In this document: piece after piece, positions 21,915-33,999 of the stretch
Layout of the letters: each line of letters opens with the position of its first letter
How positions within the stretch are numbered: position 1 is the first letter of the stretch
Assembly (NCBI GenBank): GCA_944548615.1
Contig: OX155961.1
Location: 27,165,460 to 27,229,459, forward strand
Origin: Micropterix aruncella
Taxonomy: Eukaryota; Arthropoda; Insecta; Lepidoptera; Micropterigidae
Direction of reading: 5' to 3'
Length of the DNA: 64,000 bases
Made by a program: the position numbers and the translations under genes
Notes under the pieces: generated by a model
What the model was told of the DNA's origin: nothing
The model's database searches: none
The model's input: only the letters and a program-made list of their open reading frames with translations

Positions 21915-23228
21915 TACCGCGGCAGTCCCCGAGTGCCACACTTATTTATTTTTTTTTAATTTTATTTATTTCTTTTCATTGGAGTAAACAATTTACGTCA
22001 TGACGTGACACGCGTCTTGGGTCGTGACATGATATACGAAAGGGTCACGTACAATTGTCATTGAGAGAAACATTTACAATGCGAATTTTCTCGCCTTTTA
22101 TATTCCCTGTTTTCAACGCCATTAATATTGGCATCCTGCAACTGGGACACTAATGGGCGATGATTGGCGTCTCAAATTATATTTTATGCTTTATGTGCAA
22201 TGAGATGTTTCGAACCTTTATATATTTTTACAAGCACTTTTCTCTATATAAACATATTAAACATGTATGTTCTATATTATTAACGTTATAAACAATTATC
22301 TTAAAAAGCCTATCATCCAGTAAGGAAAATGACGATTCGTCCATTAGTGCCCCAGTAGGTTGACATCCGTATGTCGCAGGTAGACCATATATTTACTACT
22401 GAAGAAGTCCTGGTTTTCGCTCATATCTCGGGAATTATTAAATGTACTACTTTTAATCATGCACCAGTCGACTCACCGCTATCGAGTTGAGTTTTTTGCG
22501 ATCAAACAGACGGACAGGTAGAAATTTTTTAGGGGTTTTATTTTATAATTGTTTGGATATAATCAACTCCGACAATCAAGGCCTGCAGCCATTTTTTAAT
22601 GGAATTTTAGTATTACCTCTAAAGGCGCGATTATGCTGGGTAAATATATCGGTTATGTAAGTGCAATCGTAACACTGCATCGCAGATGGTACTCGACTAA
22701 AACATAATAAGCTAATACTACTGCTGTTATATCCTGTGCATACTGAATTACACTACATAAGCTGACCTACATCTTAATCGGCACCAGTTTAGTAAAGTAC
22801 GCAAATGTTTTCTTCACCAAAGCCTCTGTTTTCATAATAAGGTCCCTGTCAGAAGTCTTGAAGAAAAGCAATTCAAAAAAATAATAGGTTATAGCTTAGT
22901 CAATAGTCCAATATATGACCTAAGAGACTTGGATAATGCTGAATCGATATTCCAAGAGTATCATGTTGTAAAATAGAGGAAAATTATTGGACAGTTGACA
23001 TTTTCCGAAAAATGTAATTTTTATTTTTATCGACGAAGGCTATATTGCTGGATTTGATAGTTAACCATTTTTTTTACATTTTTAGTAAGTATGCCATTAT
23101 CTATTTTCAGGACTATCACATTATTACTCTGATGATTATGGTTATAGATATTGTTCTCTTTACTTAATCAGCAATCTAAATAATTATTCTCATACCGATT
23201 ATAAATTACTGAAATTAACTTACATAGT
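21915..23228. other. No gene recognised
   Basis: AT-rich intergenic DNA with no open frame of note and no repeat partner noticed within the window. Confidence 0.35.
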
Positions 23229-23764
23229 GTCATATAAAAACAAAGGCGGCAATCTCAATAAAACCGTTATTTGCAGAAAACGAAAAAAACGTTTTATTAT
23301 TAACAGAAACAGTACGCAGATAAAAGTGATATATTAATTAAATCATGCCTAAGCTAACATTATGATACAATGCAAAAAGTTTAACAAATGGTTGTAAATA
23401 CATTGTTATAAGCAATAAGTTGTTGGAGATTTCCGCCTTTGAAATGAACTTAAGGAGATTGCCGTTTTTGTTGCGACTCATAGTGGAAATTGCTGGATTT
23501 GTTATGGAATCGACTGTGCCCGCCATACTAACTGCTGTGTTCTGATTGGATAATTCGGAGGTTGCCATGTTTGAAACAAACAACATTGTAGATTTCCGTT
23601 TTTGATGCAAACCTTGTTAGAAACGCGGCTTAAAATATTGGATTTAGCAGCTATTGTCGAGTCCAATATTATTTGGAAGATGTGTGTTCTACAGATACAT
23701 AATTTTGCATCATTAGTTCAATTTAGACATTTTGTGGTGATTGCCGTCTTTGTTTTTATATGAC
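23229..23764. mobile_element. MITE with 26-bp terminal inverted repeats
   Basis: The left end GTCATATAAAAACAAAGGCG is followed by GCAATC; the right end, reverse-complemented, reads GTCATATAAAAACAAAGACG then GCAATC (one mismatch in 26). Internal sequence repeats parts of the end, such as GATTGCCGTTTTTGTTG at 23458. A frame at 23338-23610 (minus) is open but has no transposase motif. Target duplication unclear, superfamily unassigned. Confidence 0.7.
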
Positions 23765-24674
23765 AATATAGCCATAAATAACATGACAGTTAATTTTCTA
23801 TAATTCATTACATTACTGAGAATGTTAGACGCAATGACAAATAAAAGTGTACGAATGCCTACCTACTCGAGTGGAATGAAATCGTATTGTATTACGGTTC
23901 GAGTTCATAGCGAAAACTTTAGAAGGCTCCGGGTCTAAATGGCCTCGCGTCAGTCCCGAAAATTAAATAGTTCCATTTACTGTGGCAAACGCCCCAAGAA
24001 TTGGTGTCGTGGAGGAATGTAGAAAATGCGACCTGCCCTCAAAACCATCATAACCGTTCACCCACAGGGTATAAATGTTTGACGAGAACCGTTTGGGTTC
24101 TATCAATTTGGGACCTTTATCGAATTAGATACGTAACCGTTGCGGTTACGAACACATCAGTCTTTTTTGTGTATTCTCTTTGATCCCTGGGCTCCTAGGA
24201 GCTGACTTTACTCTCTTGTTTATAATGATCCTACATTATATATAATTACTGCAATGACTTTTGGGTGCCATGACTAATATTACAAATAATAAAACTCTTT
24301 ATTGAACTAAATTACAGTTTTAAGTAATTGCGGATTCCAGAACGGAGATCTCTTACATTGAACTATAGTGTTGTTTAGAGATTTGCCGGGTAATTCAAAC
24401 ACATAATGTTTTACACATGTAATAATTGTTGTTTGTGTTTACATGTAATAATGTTTTACACGTGTAATAACGTCACTTAAACATATTGTTATTAAATTAC
24501 TAATGGAGAGACTGATTCTCAATTATAAAATAATATATTTTTTAAACTTAAAAAAAAACGCGTTTAAATTGGGTGTAAGAAAAACATGGTTTATTAAAAG
24601 TATGTGCGATCGCTAATTATACATTTTTCCCATCTCTCTGGCAATTTTTGGATGCCGTCCCAGGAAATCCATAC
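23765..24674. other. No gene recognised
   Basis: 23880-24190 is GC-balanced and unique. A local duplication of TGTAATAATGTTTTACAC(A/G)TG lies around 24410-24470. The rest is AT-rich. Confidence 0.35.
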
Positions 24675-25512
24675 ATTTATTTATTTATTTATTTTATTTA
24701 TCCCTATTATTACATGATTAATTTTCCTATTGTGTAATTTACATGATTTAGTCGTACATACAAAATGTAGAACCCTGGAAATTTACCAAAGGTGCGGCTT
24801 CGGCGGGATTTTATCACCTCACTAGGCAGAGCCTGTATTGAGGTGATACTGCGTTCATCTGTTGGTTGTATAGGTAATTTCTGTAATCTTGGGAAATCCT
24901 ACAAGTGTATATTGTATAACTATTATAGTATATATAACAAAAAAAAAAAAAAAAAAGAGATATAATATATATGGGAGATATATAAATACAGTTATGAGGA
25001 TAATGGGATAATAATAACAATAATAAGTAATATAAATCATATGTGCACCTATTTAATAACGTTAGTTACTAACGACTCACAGTGCTCCCTCGTCGAGTGT
25101 AACAACCATAATGTTACCAGTCTTTTGTAGTGAGCGTCATTTTGAATGATTGTAGCTTGGTCTAATTGCGTGGTAAATATGGTATGGAGTTTTTCGCTAG
25201 GTAACTATAGTGCCTTTGTCCAAAGGTCGTTCTCATTTTTGGTTGTACATGAAATGTCTGTCTTTATGTCTTGTTTCGTGTCTATGGGCGTTACTTGCCG
25301 TTGTCCCGTTGGAGTTCTTTCCTGTAGCATATCGAGACCTGCCGTACGTACCTATAGCTGTCTTGCATGTAACATCATAAAATCCCTGTAGAGATGGTCA
25401 CTGGAGTAGCGGTAGGGCTTCCTGGTTATAACCCTAATCAAGGCCTTTTGGGCCTTTATCAGAGGATTCAGATTTGTTTTGGCCATACCACCCCCATGCA
25501 GCCTAGTTGTCC
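24675..25512 (-). pseudogene. Decayed LINE ORF2 C-terminus and 3' end
   Basis: Read on the minus strand from about 25510: WGGMAKTNLNPLIKAQKALI, then RVITRKPYRYSSDHLY. This matches the thumb-region phrase of the frame at 42132-41206 (LEPLVKAQKLILRVTYRKHP). Stop codons follow, then a non-coding 3' part ending in an AAAT tail (complement at 24675-24700). An A run at 24941-24956 on the plus strand lies within. Polymerase motifs are absent. Confidence 0.68.
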
Positions 25513-25514
25513 GT

Positions 25515-25985
25515 ATATTGGCAGAGATTGGGCTAACGCGTAGTATATCGTCCTCAAGATATTGATTTCAAAGACGTTTCGAATATTTTAAGGTGATCCA
25601 ATTATCAAGCTATTTTTCGACATTTCCGAATTGTTGGAGTGTATCATGGAGAGTGTGTAGCAACAATGAAGAAAAAATGTAGTCGGACGGAACCGAGTAT
25701 GGTGAGTATGGCGGGCTGGGTTTGTGTAGGAATTATGTCTAGTTTGACCGCTGTCTTTGATTGAACAAGAAAAGCGGTACGTGGCGCAAATGCTCTTTAT
25801 TTGGCTTGAAGCTCGACATGGTTTTTTTGTTTTTTTTTCGACATGCTTACCTCACAAAATAAATATGACGCTAACCCGAAGTCGTTTAAACATCAATGAC
25901 GTTTTGGAATGTACTGTCATAGCAACCTTTATTTCCAACGCCATCTATTTAAAAAAATAAAAAATGTTACCCGCCACACCATAGG
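25515..25985 (-). pseudogene. Internally deleted mariner-like transposase
   Basis: On the minus strand a start at 25819 opens MSSFKPNKEHLRHVPLF, the N-terminal helix-turn-helix entry of mariner transposases. After about 25 codons it breaks, and the frame resumes at about 25730 with KPSPPYSPYSVPSDYIF, the block holding the third catalytic aspartate, then LHDTLQQFGNVEK, stop, LDNWI. The middle, with the first two aspartates, is missing. At least two stops lie in the C-terminal part. It could only be mobilised in trans. Terminal repeats were not resolved. Confidence 0.75.
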
Positions 25986-26039
25986 AATAAATAAAACAAT
26001 TCGCAGGCAAATGAAAAGGATGGTAGCAAGCTTTTTTTA

Positions 26040-26155
26040 AGAAGCTAGAAAATAGGCAGCGAGCGCACTCGAATATTTGTAGGGAGCTGGTTCCATAATC
26101 GAATTGCCTGTACAGAATTGGAGTAAGAGTAAAACAGAGTGTTTTGTTTTTTACA
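26040..26155 (-). pseudogene. LINE ORF2 C-terminal scrap
   Basis: Minus-strand reading NSVQAIRLWNQLPTNIR, then RSLPIF and a stop, matches the 'YN.LP..IR....F' ending of jockey-like ORF2 proteins. Very short. Confidence 0.5.
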
Positions 26156-26159
26156 TTAC

Positions 26160-27239
26160 ATTACATTTTCGTCGTGTCCAATTGACGGCTAAAGACCGCT
26201 CTTTGACGTGTTAAAATAATTGGGTTAGGTAGTAAGTCTCGTTACTACTCTTTACTGAACATACATAGGTAGTCAAGAATTAACTACTAGATTGTCAAAC
26301 TATAAAATATAAATAATCAAAATAGAAGCCTAATATTTGAAGTAGTTAGTAATTCGAAAAGATACGTAGTAAAATTATTCATCGTAATATTCAAATTGTC
26401 AGTAAAATGTTTAATAATCAAATTAAAGCTACGTTATGCATTTTAAACTAAAATTGCAGATATAATACCATATAATATAATCAGACAATAAGGCTATACT
26501 TTTTAAGTAATTCAAATGGGCACAATATTTGAAAAATCATAGCCCTCAAATTCGGCCAGTTTATAGAAAGGGTGGCCTATCAGCATCTCCTCAGCATTTA
26601 GAATGCTAGTACGTTTTTTCCTAATTTGATTAAAGTTGAAGACCGTGACTTCCTAATAGGATTATCTTCTTCTTCGAATAAAAACGGTCAGTTTGAATTG
26701 CAGAGCAAAATTTTGCAACAAATTAAAATGAATAGAGCCACTAAGTTACAAACTTGAAACTCTTTATAGTATCGAGTTAGAATACCGTATTTTATTTCCA
26801 AATGGGCCTCTGTCATGCAATACTCGCATAGCTATTACGCGTTGTCATTATTGCAGATAATCTGAGGCGGAAAGCAAAAAAACACATAATTTTATGAAAA
26901 AAATACCTATTATTTTGTTGTATTTTTGGATGTCACGTTCGTGACTACGCTCAATACATTATGGTGGATTTTTTAAAACAAAAATCGTTAATAGTCGGTT
27001 ATTAGCAAACATTAAATTTTATTTAAAAGTGAATCTGAAAATTTCAAATGAATAGTGAAATAATTATTTTGATTCTTAATATCTTGTAATTTAATCCTTT
27101 TAAGGTCCGAAAACTTTCGAACGAGCGACACAATGACGATTTAAATTTTGAACGTTTAAAATTCTGCAATTCTGACGATTAAAATTTCCGCGAATTTAAT
27201 TCGTTTATACCTTTGTATGGCGGAATTTAAAAATTATTA
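26160..27239. other. AT-rich, no gene recognised
   Basis: No convincing frame or repeat partner. Two TTACATTACAT units occur at 26150-26165. Confidence 0.35.
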
Positions 27240-27560
27240 GTGCAGCGTTTATATGAGATATTCCAACCAAAACTTTGAATGAGAGGAATCTGTGTACAAC
27301 ATTTTAAATCTCTAAGTCAAAGTCAAGTAATTCGAGGATGATATATGACCAATGTGCCCTCCGGTAGACATATTTCAACCACACTATTTTTTTTTACACT
27401 TTTGCCATGGCCAAATGCTGCCTGCATATCGAATTTCAGCGCAATCGGATTAACCGTTTGGGCGCTATCATGTAGGAATACATACACACAGACAGACACT
27501 GACACACAGAACCACAGACACGCAGTCAGACTTCAATATAGAAACAGTGTTAATCGTCTC
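27240..27560 (+). repeat. Dispersed repeat with ACAC/ACAG-rich 3' part
   Basis: TATATGAGATATTCCAACCA, TTAAATCTCTAAGTCAAAG, ATTTCAACCACAC, GCGCAATCGGATTAACCG, GGGCGCTATC and an ACACACAGACAGACACTGAC-type run occur in the same order as at 6310-6430 plus 7728-7927. It probably represents the uninterrupted form of the family. Confidence 0.6.
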
Positions 27561-28049
27561 ATGTGTTAATCTGCTTAACATATATATTTCCGTTTTTATA
27601 TAGGAATATTTTTAAGCGCATTCACAATACTTTCTCTACTGGTCGGTTGGCGGGCCGAAAAGGTAAAATACGATTAAATAATATCTTATGAAAATCATAT
27701 TCTAATTTATCTGGAAATTGTTTTAAATATTTTTTTAAATGACAAATCTCACAATTCGTCTGCGTTCATCATCTTTACAGCTGAAGCTAGAATGTAGATT
27801 TTATTTTTTACTCTTGCATAATGAACCTATCAGCTGCTTTCATACTGGAAATTTGATGTCCTCCAAAACAAATATGCTCATACAGATTCCAAAAATTATT
27901 TTATTGCTGTTTTATAGATTTTTTTTAAAAAGCATCTCTATCGTTATTTCAGAAAGGTGTAAAGTGTAATAGAGTATATTTTGCTTCCGTTATCTTCTTT
28001 ATTGACCTTTATTTCTCGCCTATTTTAACTTCCTCATGAAATATGGACT
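27561..28049. other. No gene recognised
   Basis: AT-rich sequence. The frame at 27739-27969 is compositionally biased and lacks motifs. Confidence 0.35.
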
Positions 28050-28522
28050 TTTACCCTTCGACTACGTAACTTCCAAATTTGGTCGTTACGTAGCCGACCA
28101 AAACATCAGAACACAGTTGACTACGTAACGACCAATATTGGCGGCTTGCTCCCGGAGCGCACATTATATAACTGTTATATAACTATAACACACTAAATAA
28201 GCAAAACTAAACATTACTTTTGATACAGAATTTAATAAAGATCACGATGGTATTTTAAGACAAGTACAAGTTAGAAATGCCGAGATTTTTTCACTTTTTC
28301 GAATTACTCATATTTATTATTAATTATCTAATTATTTTACAATATGAGATTTTAATATTCTACATACGAAATTTCAATGCAATCATTGCCAGTTATTATT
28401 TTTATGATTGCTATAGTAGTTCCATGGTTACAGTACTGTTTGTCGAGCGCGGCGATATCGCAAGAAATTCCAATAAATTGTCGCGGTCTGCCATGAAATT
28501 ATGCCGCTACTCGAAGGGTTAA
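28050..28522 (+). mobile_element. TTAA-F element, 473 bp
   Basis: The left end TTTACCCTTCGACTACGTAA (TTAA changed to TTTA) pairs with the right end, which read inward is TTAACCCTTCGAGTAGCGG. The right half (AAATTTCAATGCAATCATTG, TTTTTATGATTGCTATAGTA, TCGAGCGCGGCGAT) matches 16230-16330 in the same order. No insertion is seen at the site equivalent to 15687. Confidence 0.65.
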
Positions 28523-29112
28523 TGGGGAAATGCTGCAACTAGAAGGCGAATTATTCTTCTACTGCTTTCAGAAGTTGTAGAAGTAATTTAAATTTCAGAC
28601 TAGAAGTTCTTGCAAAGCATATTTTAGCAACGCAAGAATAATCACAATATATTCGACATACCCATTTCACTACCTTATGTATGCCAGACGTCATTTCGAA
28701 GACACCTAAATAAATGCTGACGTCCATCCTTACAATATGCGGATTAAAATGAACCAGTCATTTTGAAAACAACAAAAGTACTTATCAGTAATTTTACAGG
28801 AGAAAAAAAATGATTTCATAAAATATTACAACATTTTGTTTTACTGTCTGACAGGTAATTCATTATTACTTGTAGGAAATAAATACATTATGAAAACAAT
28901 CGAAAATATAATAGTTACTTTCTAAAATGCCTGTTATGTAGTTTTTGAAAGAAATAACTACACAGGTCCTTATTTTATGTTTTTTTTAAAAAGAATTCAC
29001 GACTTAACGACTATCAAAAATTGACATATTCCCATGTAGCAAATAAAACAGTATTTTTTATTGTTTCATTTTTTTACCTTTTATATTTTCATTACAGCGT
29101 AAATTAGGTTAT
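28523..29112. other. No gene recognised
   Basis: AT-rich, no domain-bearing frame. Confidence 0.35.
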
Positions 29113-29285
29113 GTTATAAATAAGATTAAAAACGAATTTACCGCGTGAAGTTTGTAGCACCCGATGTTTCGGCGATGTTGCAACCGCCGTTGTCTAGCGT
29201 TATAGAACGGCGGTTATAACATCGCTGAAACGGCGGTTATAACATCGCTAAAACTTCACGCGGTCAATTCGTTTTTTATCTTATT
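29113..29285. mobile_element. Foldback MITE, intact palindrome
   Basis: The left arm ATAAGATTAAAAACGAATTT, CCGCGTGAAGTTTGTAGCAC, GGCGATGTTGCAACCGCC is mirrored by GGCGGTTATAACATCGC (twice), AACTTCACGCGG and AATTCGTTTTTTATCTTATT. Other copies: 17525 (split by a SINE), and single arms at 4465 and 18455. Confidence 0.72.
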
Positions 29286-29688
29286 TTAACCCGGGTTACG
29301 TGGTTTTGTCGGAATAACGCTTATTCAACTCTATTCTTCGAATACTATATAACTGTATTATTACTTTTTCATTATGACGTTTCATTCCCGAGATATACGT
29401 GGTGGACAAACCACGTAACCCAATTAAAAAAAAAAATTATTATGACTAAAATACGTAAACCACTATTATAGGGTTTTATCGCAATAAATACCGCAGCCCA
29501 TAGTACTAGCGTATTACGACTAAACCACGTGCCGCGGCTCGGTCGCGGCGCGGGCCTCAGCAGCCCGCCGAGGCAATTCATTTACTTTGAATATTCCCAC
29601 TGTTAGTCAGGCTAATTGGAATATAACCTAACTAAGGTTATATTTTACATGGACAATTGTACCTCACAAAATAAAAACAAAACGCTGA

Positions 29689-30295
29689 AGGTACTCAGCA
29701 TTACTAAGAATAGTCAATGACTCTAGCGTTGAGGTAGAAACCATCAAAATTACATACTTGGAACTAGGTCATACTTTTATGGCTGCCGACAGCGTTCATG
29801 CGTGTATTGCGCGAAAAATCAACACTGCTGGTGATCTGTATGACTACGAAGATTTTCAGATGAAAATAAAAGCTTCTAGGCGCAATTTGGAGGTGCAAAG
29901 TCTCCGATATAAAGACTTCGTGAAATTTTAAGATGAGATGACAGTCAAGTTCCCTAAGTCATACAACATTTCAAACCTAAAAATGGTTGAATTTAGAAGA
30001 GGTTCTACAAAACTATTCGCTAAGAACGCTTACGAGCAAGCAGAGTTTTTAGAGTTAAATGTATACAAAAAATCTCTGCAGATTAAACTTCAGAACGCAA
30101 TCTCCAAAGGCAATGATATCAGTGTTCACTTATCAGATCTAGATCACCAGGACTCGTGTTCAGGGATAAATGAGAAAAAAAGAAGACCTCCTAAAGTTGG
30201 CTAAATGTATGCCCGCTTCACGTAGGGAGTTTTTTGAAAACCTCGAATTTAATGAAAACCTTCCAGATGATTATAGTTTGGAAGGAGGTCGTTAA
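29689..30295 (+). pseudogene. Element-encoded protein with YLELGHTFMAADSVH motif, broken
   Basis: The conceptual frame reads LLRIVNDSSVEVETIKITYL, then ELGHTFMAADSVHACIARKI, then LYDYEDFQMKIKASRRN. This GHTxMxADSxH region followed by YDxxDF resembles uncharacterised insect proteins linked to transposons, thought to carry an RNase H-like fold (recalled as DUF7869-like; not searched). A stop (TAA 29929-29931) interrupts it. The frame resumes at 29938 (MTVKFPKSYNISNL) and slips again in the A run near 30174-30181. The alternative frame then gives KKEDLLKLAKCMPASRREFF and ends at 30295. The N-terminal part is absent or unrecognised upstream. The large TIR element probably carried it. Confidence 0.6.
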
Positions 30296-30417
30296 AGAAG
30301 TAAAAAAAAAAAACTAAATCTAATCTGTAACTTGTAACTGCATAGTAAGTAAGTAATAATATTTATAATGACTGTATAATTTATTATACTTAATAAAAAC
30401 AATTTATATTTCACATA

Positions 30418-33077
30418 CCGTAGATTGGGGCTACTTTGATTCACGGGGCTAGATTGATAATCACTTCCTCTTTGTTATTTTTTCGTAATTGTGGTATCCC
30501 AGAGCATCGTGGCAAAATATAAAAATCGAATCTGGCAACACCAGAGCTGTCATCGCGACATACATCGAGTCCACGGCGATTTGACTTCTGGAAGTTTATT
30601 TAAAAAAATTGTTATTTTCAAGCAATTTTTCGACGAAAAAACTGTTCTGCAAAACTTTGGATGTGCCAAGGTATGTGTAACTGTTATGGATTTGTTTTGA
30701 AGCTATGTTCTACACATGGTTCCTTCTTTACGATTCTAACCTCTTTATTTCGATTTGTCGGCCATATTGGCGACTACAACTTGCATTATTTGGCGTGGGG
30801 TAACTTTGATTGGGGGTGTGGGGTAAAATTGATAGGTATCAAAGAAGCCCCTTTGAATGTTGTGTTTCATTGAATATTTTGTCTATCTTTGCTGTATCGT
30901 TAATATATGAGTCTATGAAATGTAACAATGGTAATTGTGTATGTTGTTATAGGTTCAATGTTGTATACAAGAAAAAACCAGGATCAAGGAGCTACAAGAA
31001 CTACGACGAAAATATTCTGAATGCAGCAATCACAGAAATTTGCGATGGGGCATCTATTAAGTCGGTGTCCGAAAAATACAAAATCCCTTACGGGACGCTT
31101 TTCAATAAGTATAAGGGGTTGCATGGGAAACCACTAGGAAAACCCACAATATTCACCACAGATGAAGAACTCGCAATACTTAAGGGCGCAGCCATATGCG
31201 GAGACTGGGGGTTTCCTCTCAGTCTGATGGACATAAGAATACTTGCTAAAGCGTATCTAGACCAAGTCGGAAAAGAAGTAGTACAGTTCCAAAATAATAC
31301 CCCAGGTGTCGATTGGGCCTACAGTCTACTGAAACGGCACAAAAACTCATACGGACAACGACTGTCAACAAACATCAAAAGGGTTCGTGCCATAGTCGAT
31401 CGGCCTACCGTTGAAAATTATTTTCAAAATTTGGAGGATACTCTAAAAGATATACCACCGAGTAACATCTTTAACTACGACGAATCAAATGTAAGTGATG
31501 AACCCGGAAAAAAGAAAGGGAACCCGGTACAACAGAACAATGCATGGATGGATTGACAGCAATACATTCTTCGACTGGTTCAACTCGTCATTCTTACCGC
31601 ATGCTAGACGTTTAGAGGGCAAAAAAGTACTTATAGGTGATAATTTATCCTCACATTTCAATGACGGAGTTCTCCGACTGTGTGAAGAATATAATATATC
31701 TTTCGTGTGTCTTATCCCGAATTCCACACACTTATGCCAGCCTCTTGATGTTGGGTTTTTCAGAGCGTTCAAAGAAGCATGGCGACAGACGCTGAGCCAA
31801 TGGAAAAACCAAAATCCTAAAGCTGCGACGATATCCAAGGACGCATTTCCCTCAGTTCTAAAGAAAGCTTTGATATGTATGGATGCCAAGCCACCAAAGC
31901 CTACTAAGAACAACGACGCAAGATCTGGTGATAGGGGAGCCTCTGCAATAAAAAGAGACTTGTTAAATTCCTTTTATGCCACAGGAATTTTTCCATTGAA
32001 TAAAAATAAAGTCCTCGACCGTCTTCCACAGAAACCTACCAACACTCCGACAAAGGTTGTCAATAATGTTTTGGTGACCTTCTTACAGAGCCAGCGTTAT
32101 CCAGATAATAACGAACCACGACGAAAGAGAACTCGTTTGATGGTGGAGCCTGGAACAAGCGTGGGGACAGTCAGTGCCAACGGCGAGCCTGCAACTGAAA
32201 CTAATGATATCGAAGAAGTTGCAGGTTCTTCCCAGAACGCTGAATGCGTGCAGCCACAAAACGAACTTCTCAACGAAGGCACATTTGTTCTGGTTAAATT
32301 TTATTCCCAGAAGAAGAAGAGCTTCGCCTACAAATATTTTTGTAAATAATACAGCGATTATCAGATAATGAGTTTGTAGTGGCAGGCTATAAAACTAAGA
32401 ACAGAGAGAAAACTACTTTCAAGGCTATCCCGAATGACGAACCGTCGATTGATTTCTCTGACGTTCTGCTTATCCTGCCTGCACCGTCTGTTACAATCAT
32501 TAATGAACACTACACCGAGTACACATTACCCCTGAAGATCGATACAAACGAACCTTGATATCATTTTAATGATGTTGTTTAGAAGTTACCGTTTGTTTTC
32601 TGTTTTAAAATATGCCCAAATAACGCTAATAAAAAATATTGATAAGATTTTTATTCGTGTTTTCATTTACCAAAGTAGCCCCCGTCTTCATTCATGCCCT
32701 ATCTAGTACATTGCCTGTACTTATCAAAGTTACCCCCACTTAAATTGATAGCCACATATTTTATTTTGCCTGTAATTCTTTAACACTCCAGTAGATTTTA
32801 TTTTTAGGGACTTGTTTGACTTCGTGGAATAAAACTGAGCATTTTTCATGAAAAAAATCATTGGGTATCAAAGTTACCCCGACCATGGTTTAATGTTGAT
32901 AGCACCTTATTCTATTTTTTTTTCTCAAAAACTGGTGGATGGCATTTTTTTTACACTTACTGTAAAGTCTAAGCCGCGACTGGGATTCAAGTATTTTTTT
33001 GGATAACCTACGAAGCCTGGTTACAAAAATATGACACTTTGAATTTCTAAAACTATCAAAGTAGCCCCAATCTACGG
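30418..33077 (+). mobile_element. Pogo/Tigger-like transposon, 2660 bp, TA duplication
   Basis: It starts CCGTAGATTGGGGCTACTTT after TA (30416-30417) and ends with its inverse before TA (33078-33079). The TIRs are at least 23 bp and nearly perfect. Variants of GGGGTAACTTTGA lie inside: direct at about 30797 and inverted at about 32672, 32724 and 32868. They look like subterminal transposase-binding sites. It contains one transposase gene (30952-32349) with an internal deletion. Nested in the TIR element 29293-33314. Confidence 0.88.
30952..32349 (+). pseudogene. Pogo/Tigger transposase (psq HTH + DDE), internally deleted
   Basis: The reading follows an acceptor-like TTATAG (30946-30951) with YKKKPGSRSYKNYDENILNA. 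A Pipsqueak-type helix-turn-helix comes next (GASIKSVSEKYKIPYGTLFN), then a CENP-B-type second DNA-binding region with RHKNSYGQRLST. The catalytic core starts with IFNYDESNVSDEPGKKK (first aspartate). Near 31512-31525 the frame jumps directly to RYNRTMHGWIDSNTF in another frame (ORF from 31495), so the usual stretch of roughly 60 residues between these blocks is deleted with a frameshift. The second (LIGDNLSSH) and third (STHLCQPLDVGFF) acid motifs are intact, and the C-terminus has GIFPLNKNKVLDRLPQKP. The result cannot make a full transposase. Clear pogo/Tigger assignment within Tc1-mariner. Confidence 0.88.
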
Positions 33078-33314
33078 TACCTTTCTAAGTGTTTTTATGC
33101 AATTTTACTTAATTTTATTGCCTGTCTGCTTATTTTTTTATATTTGGTAATATAAAAAACTCTTACAAAATTTTAATATGACAATTATATACATACTTAT
33201 ATATATTAAGTAATCTAAAGACACCTAAGATTTTTTTCCATTGACTACACAGGCTTTTATATCCATAAATAATAAAATAAACTCTAATATTATAATTACA
33301 AAACCACGTAACCC

Positions 33315-33999
33315 AATAATACGTGGTATTGTCATCATAAAGTACACTGTTTACTATTGAATTTGTGCGAAAAAAGAGATATTTATCATTTAAAAATACT
33401 TATACTGAATATAGAGTATTTTTTGGTAGGTAGGATTTGAAGAACTTTAAATGATCTATGATATGAAAAATACCCCAAGAAAATGTATGGTGTAGTTTAG
33501 GAATAAAACGGATAGATCTGTTAAAAACTTTAGGAGCGATTATCTCAGTTCAGTGTTTCGCGGGTTACGTGGTATAGTCATAACACGGCAGCGCGATAGT
33601 CTTCGAGGATAAGTTAGTTTGGCGAAAATAATAACTACATTTCTAAATCTCATAACCAATAATAGTTGTGGTGTTTTCGAAATGACTCGGTAATTGAGGT
33701 GGCATTTGTACCATAAATGACCCGATTTTTATGCTGTTTTGATTGAAAACGTATGCGCGTTGGTATTTAGTATCCAAATCCGAAGAAAATTGGTGTTCAG
33801 CAAAATGGGACTTTATGGGGTTTTTGAAATGACCGTTTCAATTCCAACTATGAGTATCTCGTGTTTTATTATCTGAGGTCCAAAAGAGCTATCTCGAACC
33901 TTGAACAAGAAAGAAAAAAAAACACGACCGCCGTTACAGAAAGTGAAACATGTATTTATAAATATTTTTAAAACGGTTTTTTATGAAATATTTATTGTT
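33315..33999. other. Right flank of the TIR element, no gene
   Basis: AT-rich. It includes ACGTGGTATTGTCATCAT (33321) and GGGTTACGTGGTATAGTC (33562), both related to the TIR at 29293. No gene. Confidence 0.35.

Larger units (their letters stand above)
29293..33314 (+). mobile_element. TIR element carrying a broken gene and a nested pogo transposon
   Basis: GGGTTACGTGGTTTTGT at 29293-29309 is exactly mirrored by ACAAAACCACGTAACCC at 33298-33314. Between them lie the pseudogene 29689-30295 and the complete pogo-like insertion 30418-33077. Without pogo the element would be about 1.36 kb. Related words recur nearby, inverted at 29406-29421 and direct at 33562-33579 (ACGTGGTATAGTC), so the exact outer boundary is uncertain and these could be subterminal protein-binding repeats. 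No duplication was identified. Confidence 0.5.

Noticed and set aside
23338..23610. 90-residue minus-strand frame in a MITE
   Set aside because: Inside a non-autonomous element with no transposase motif.
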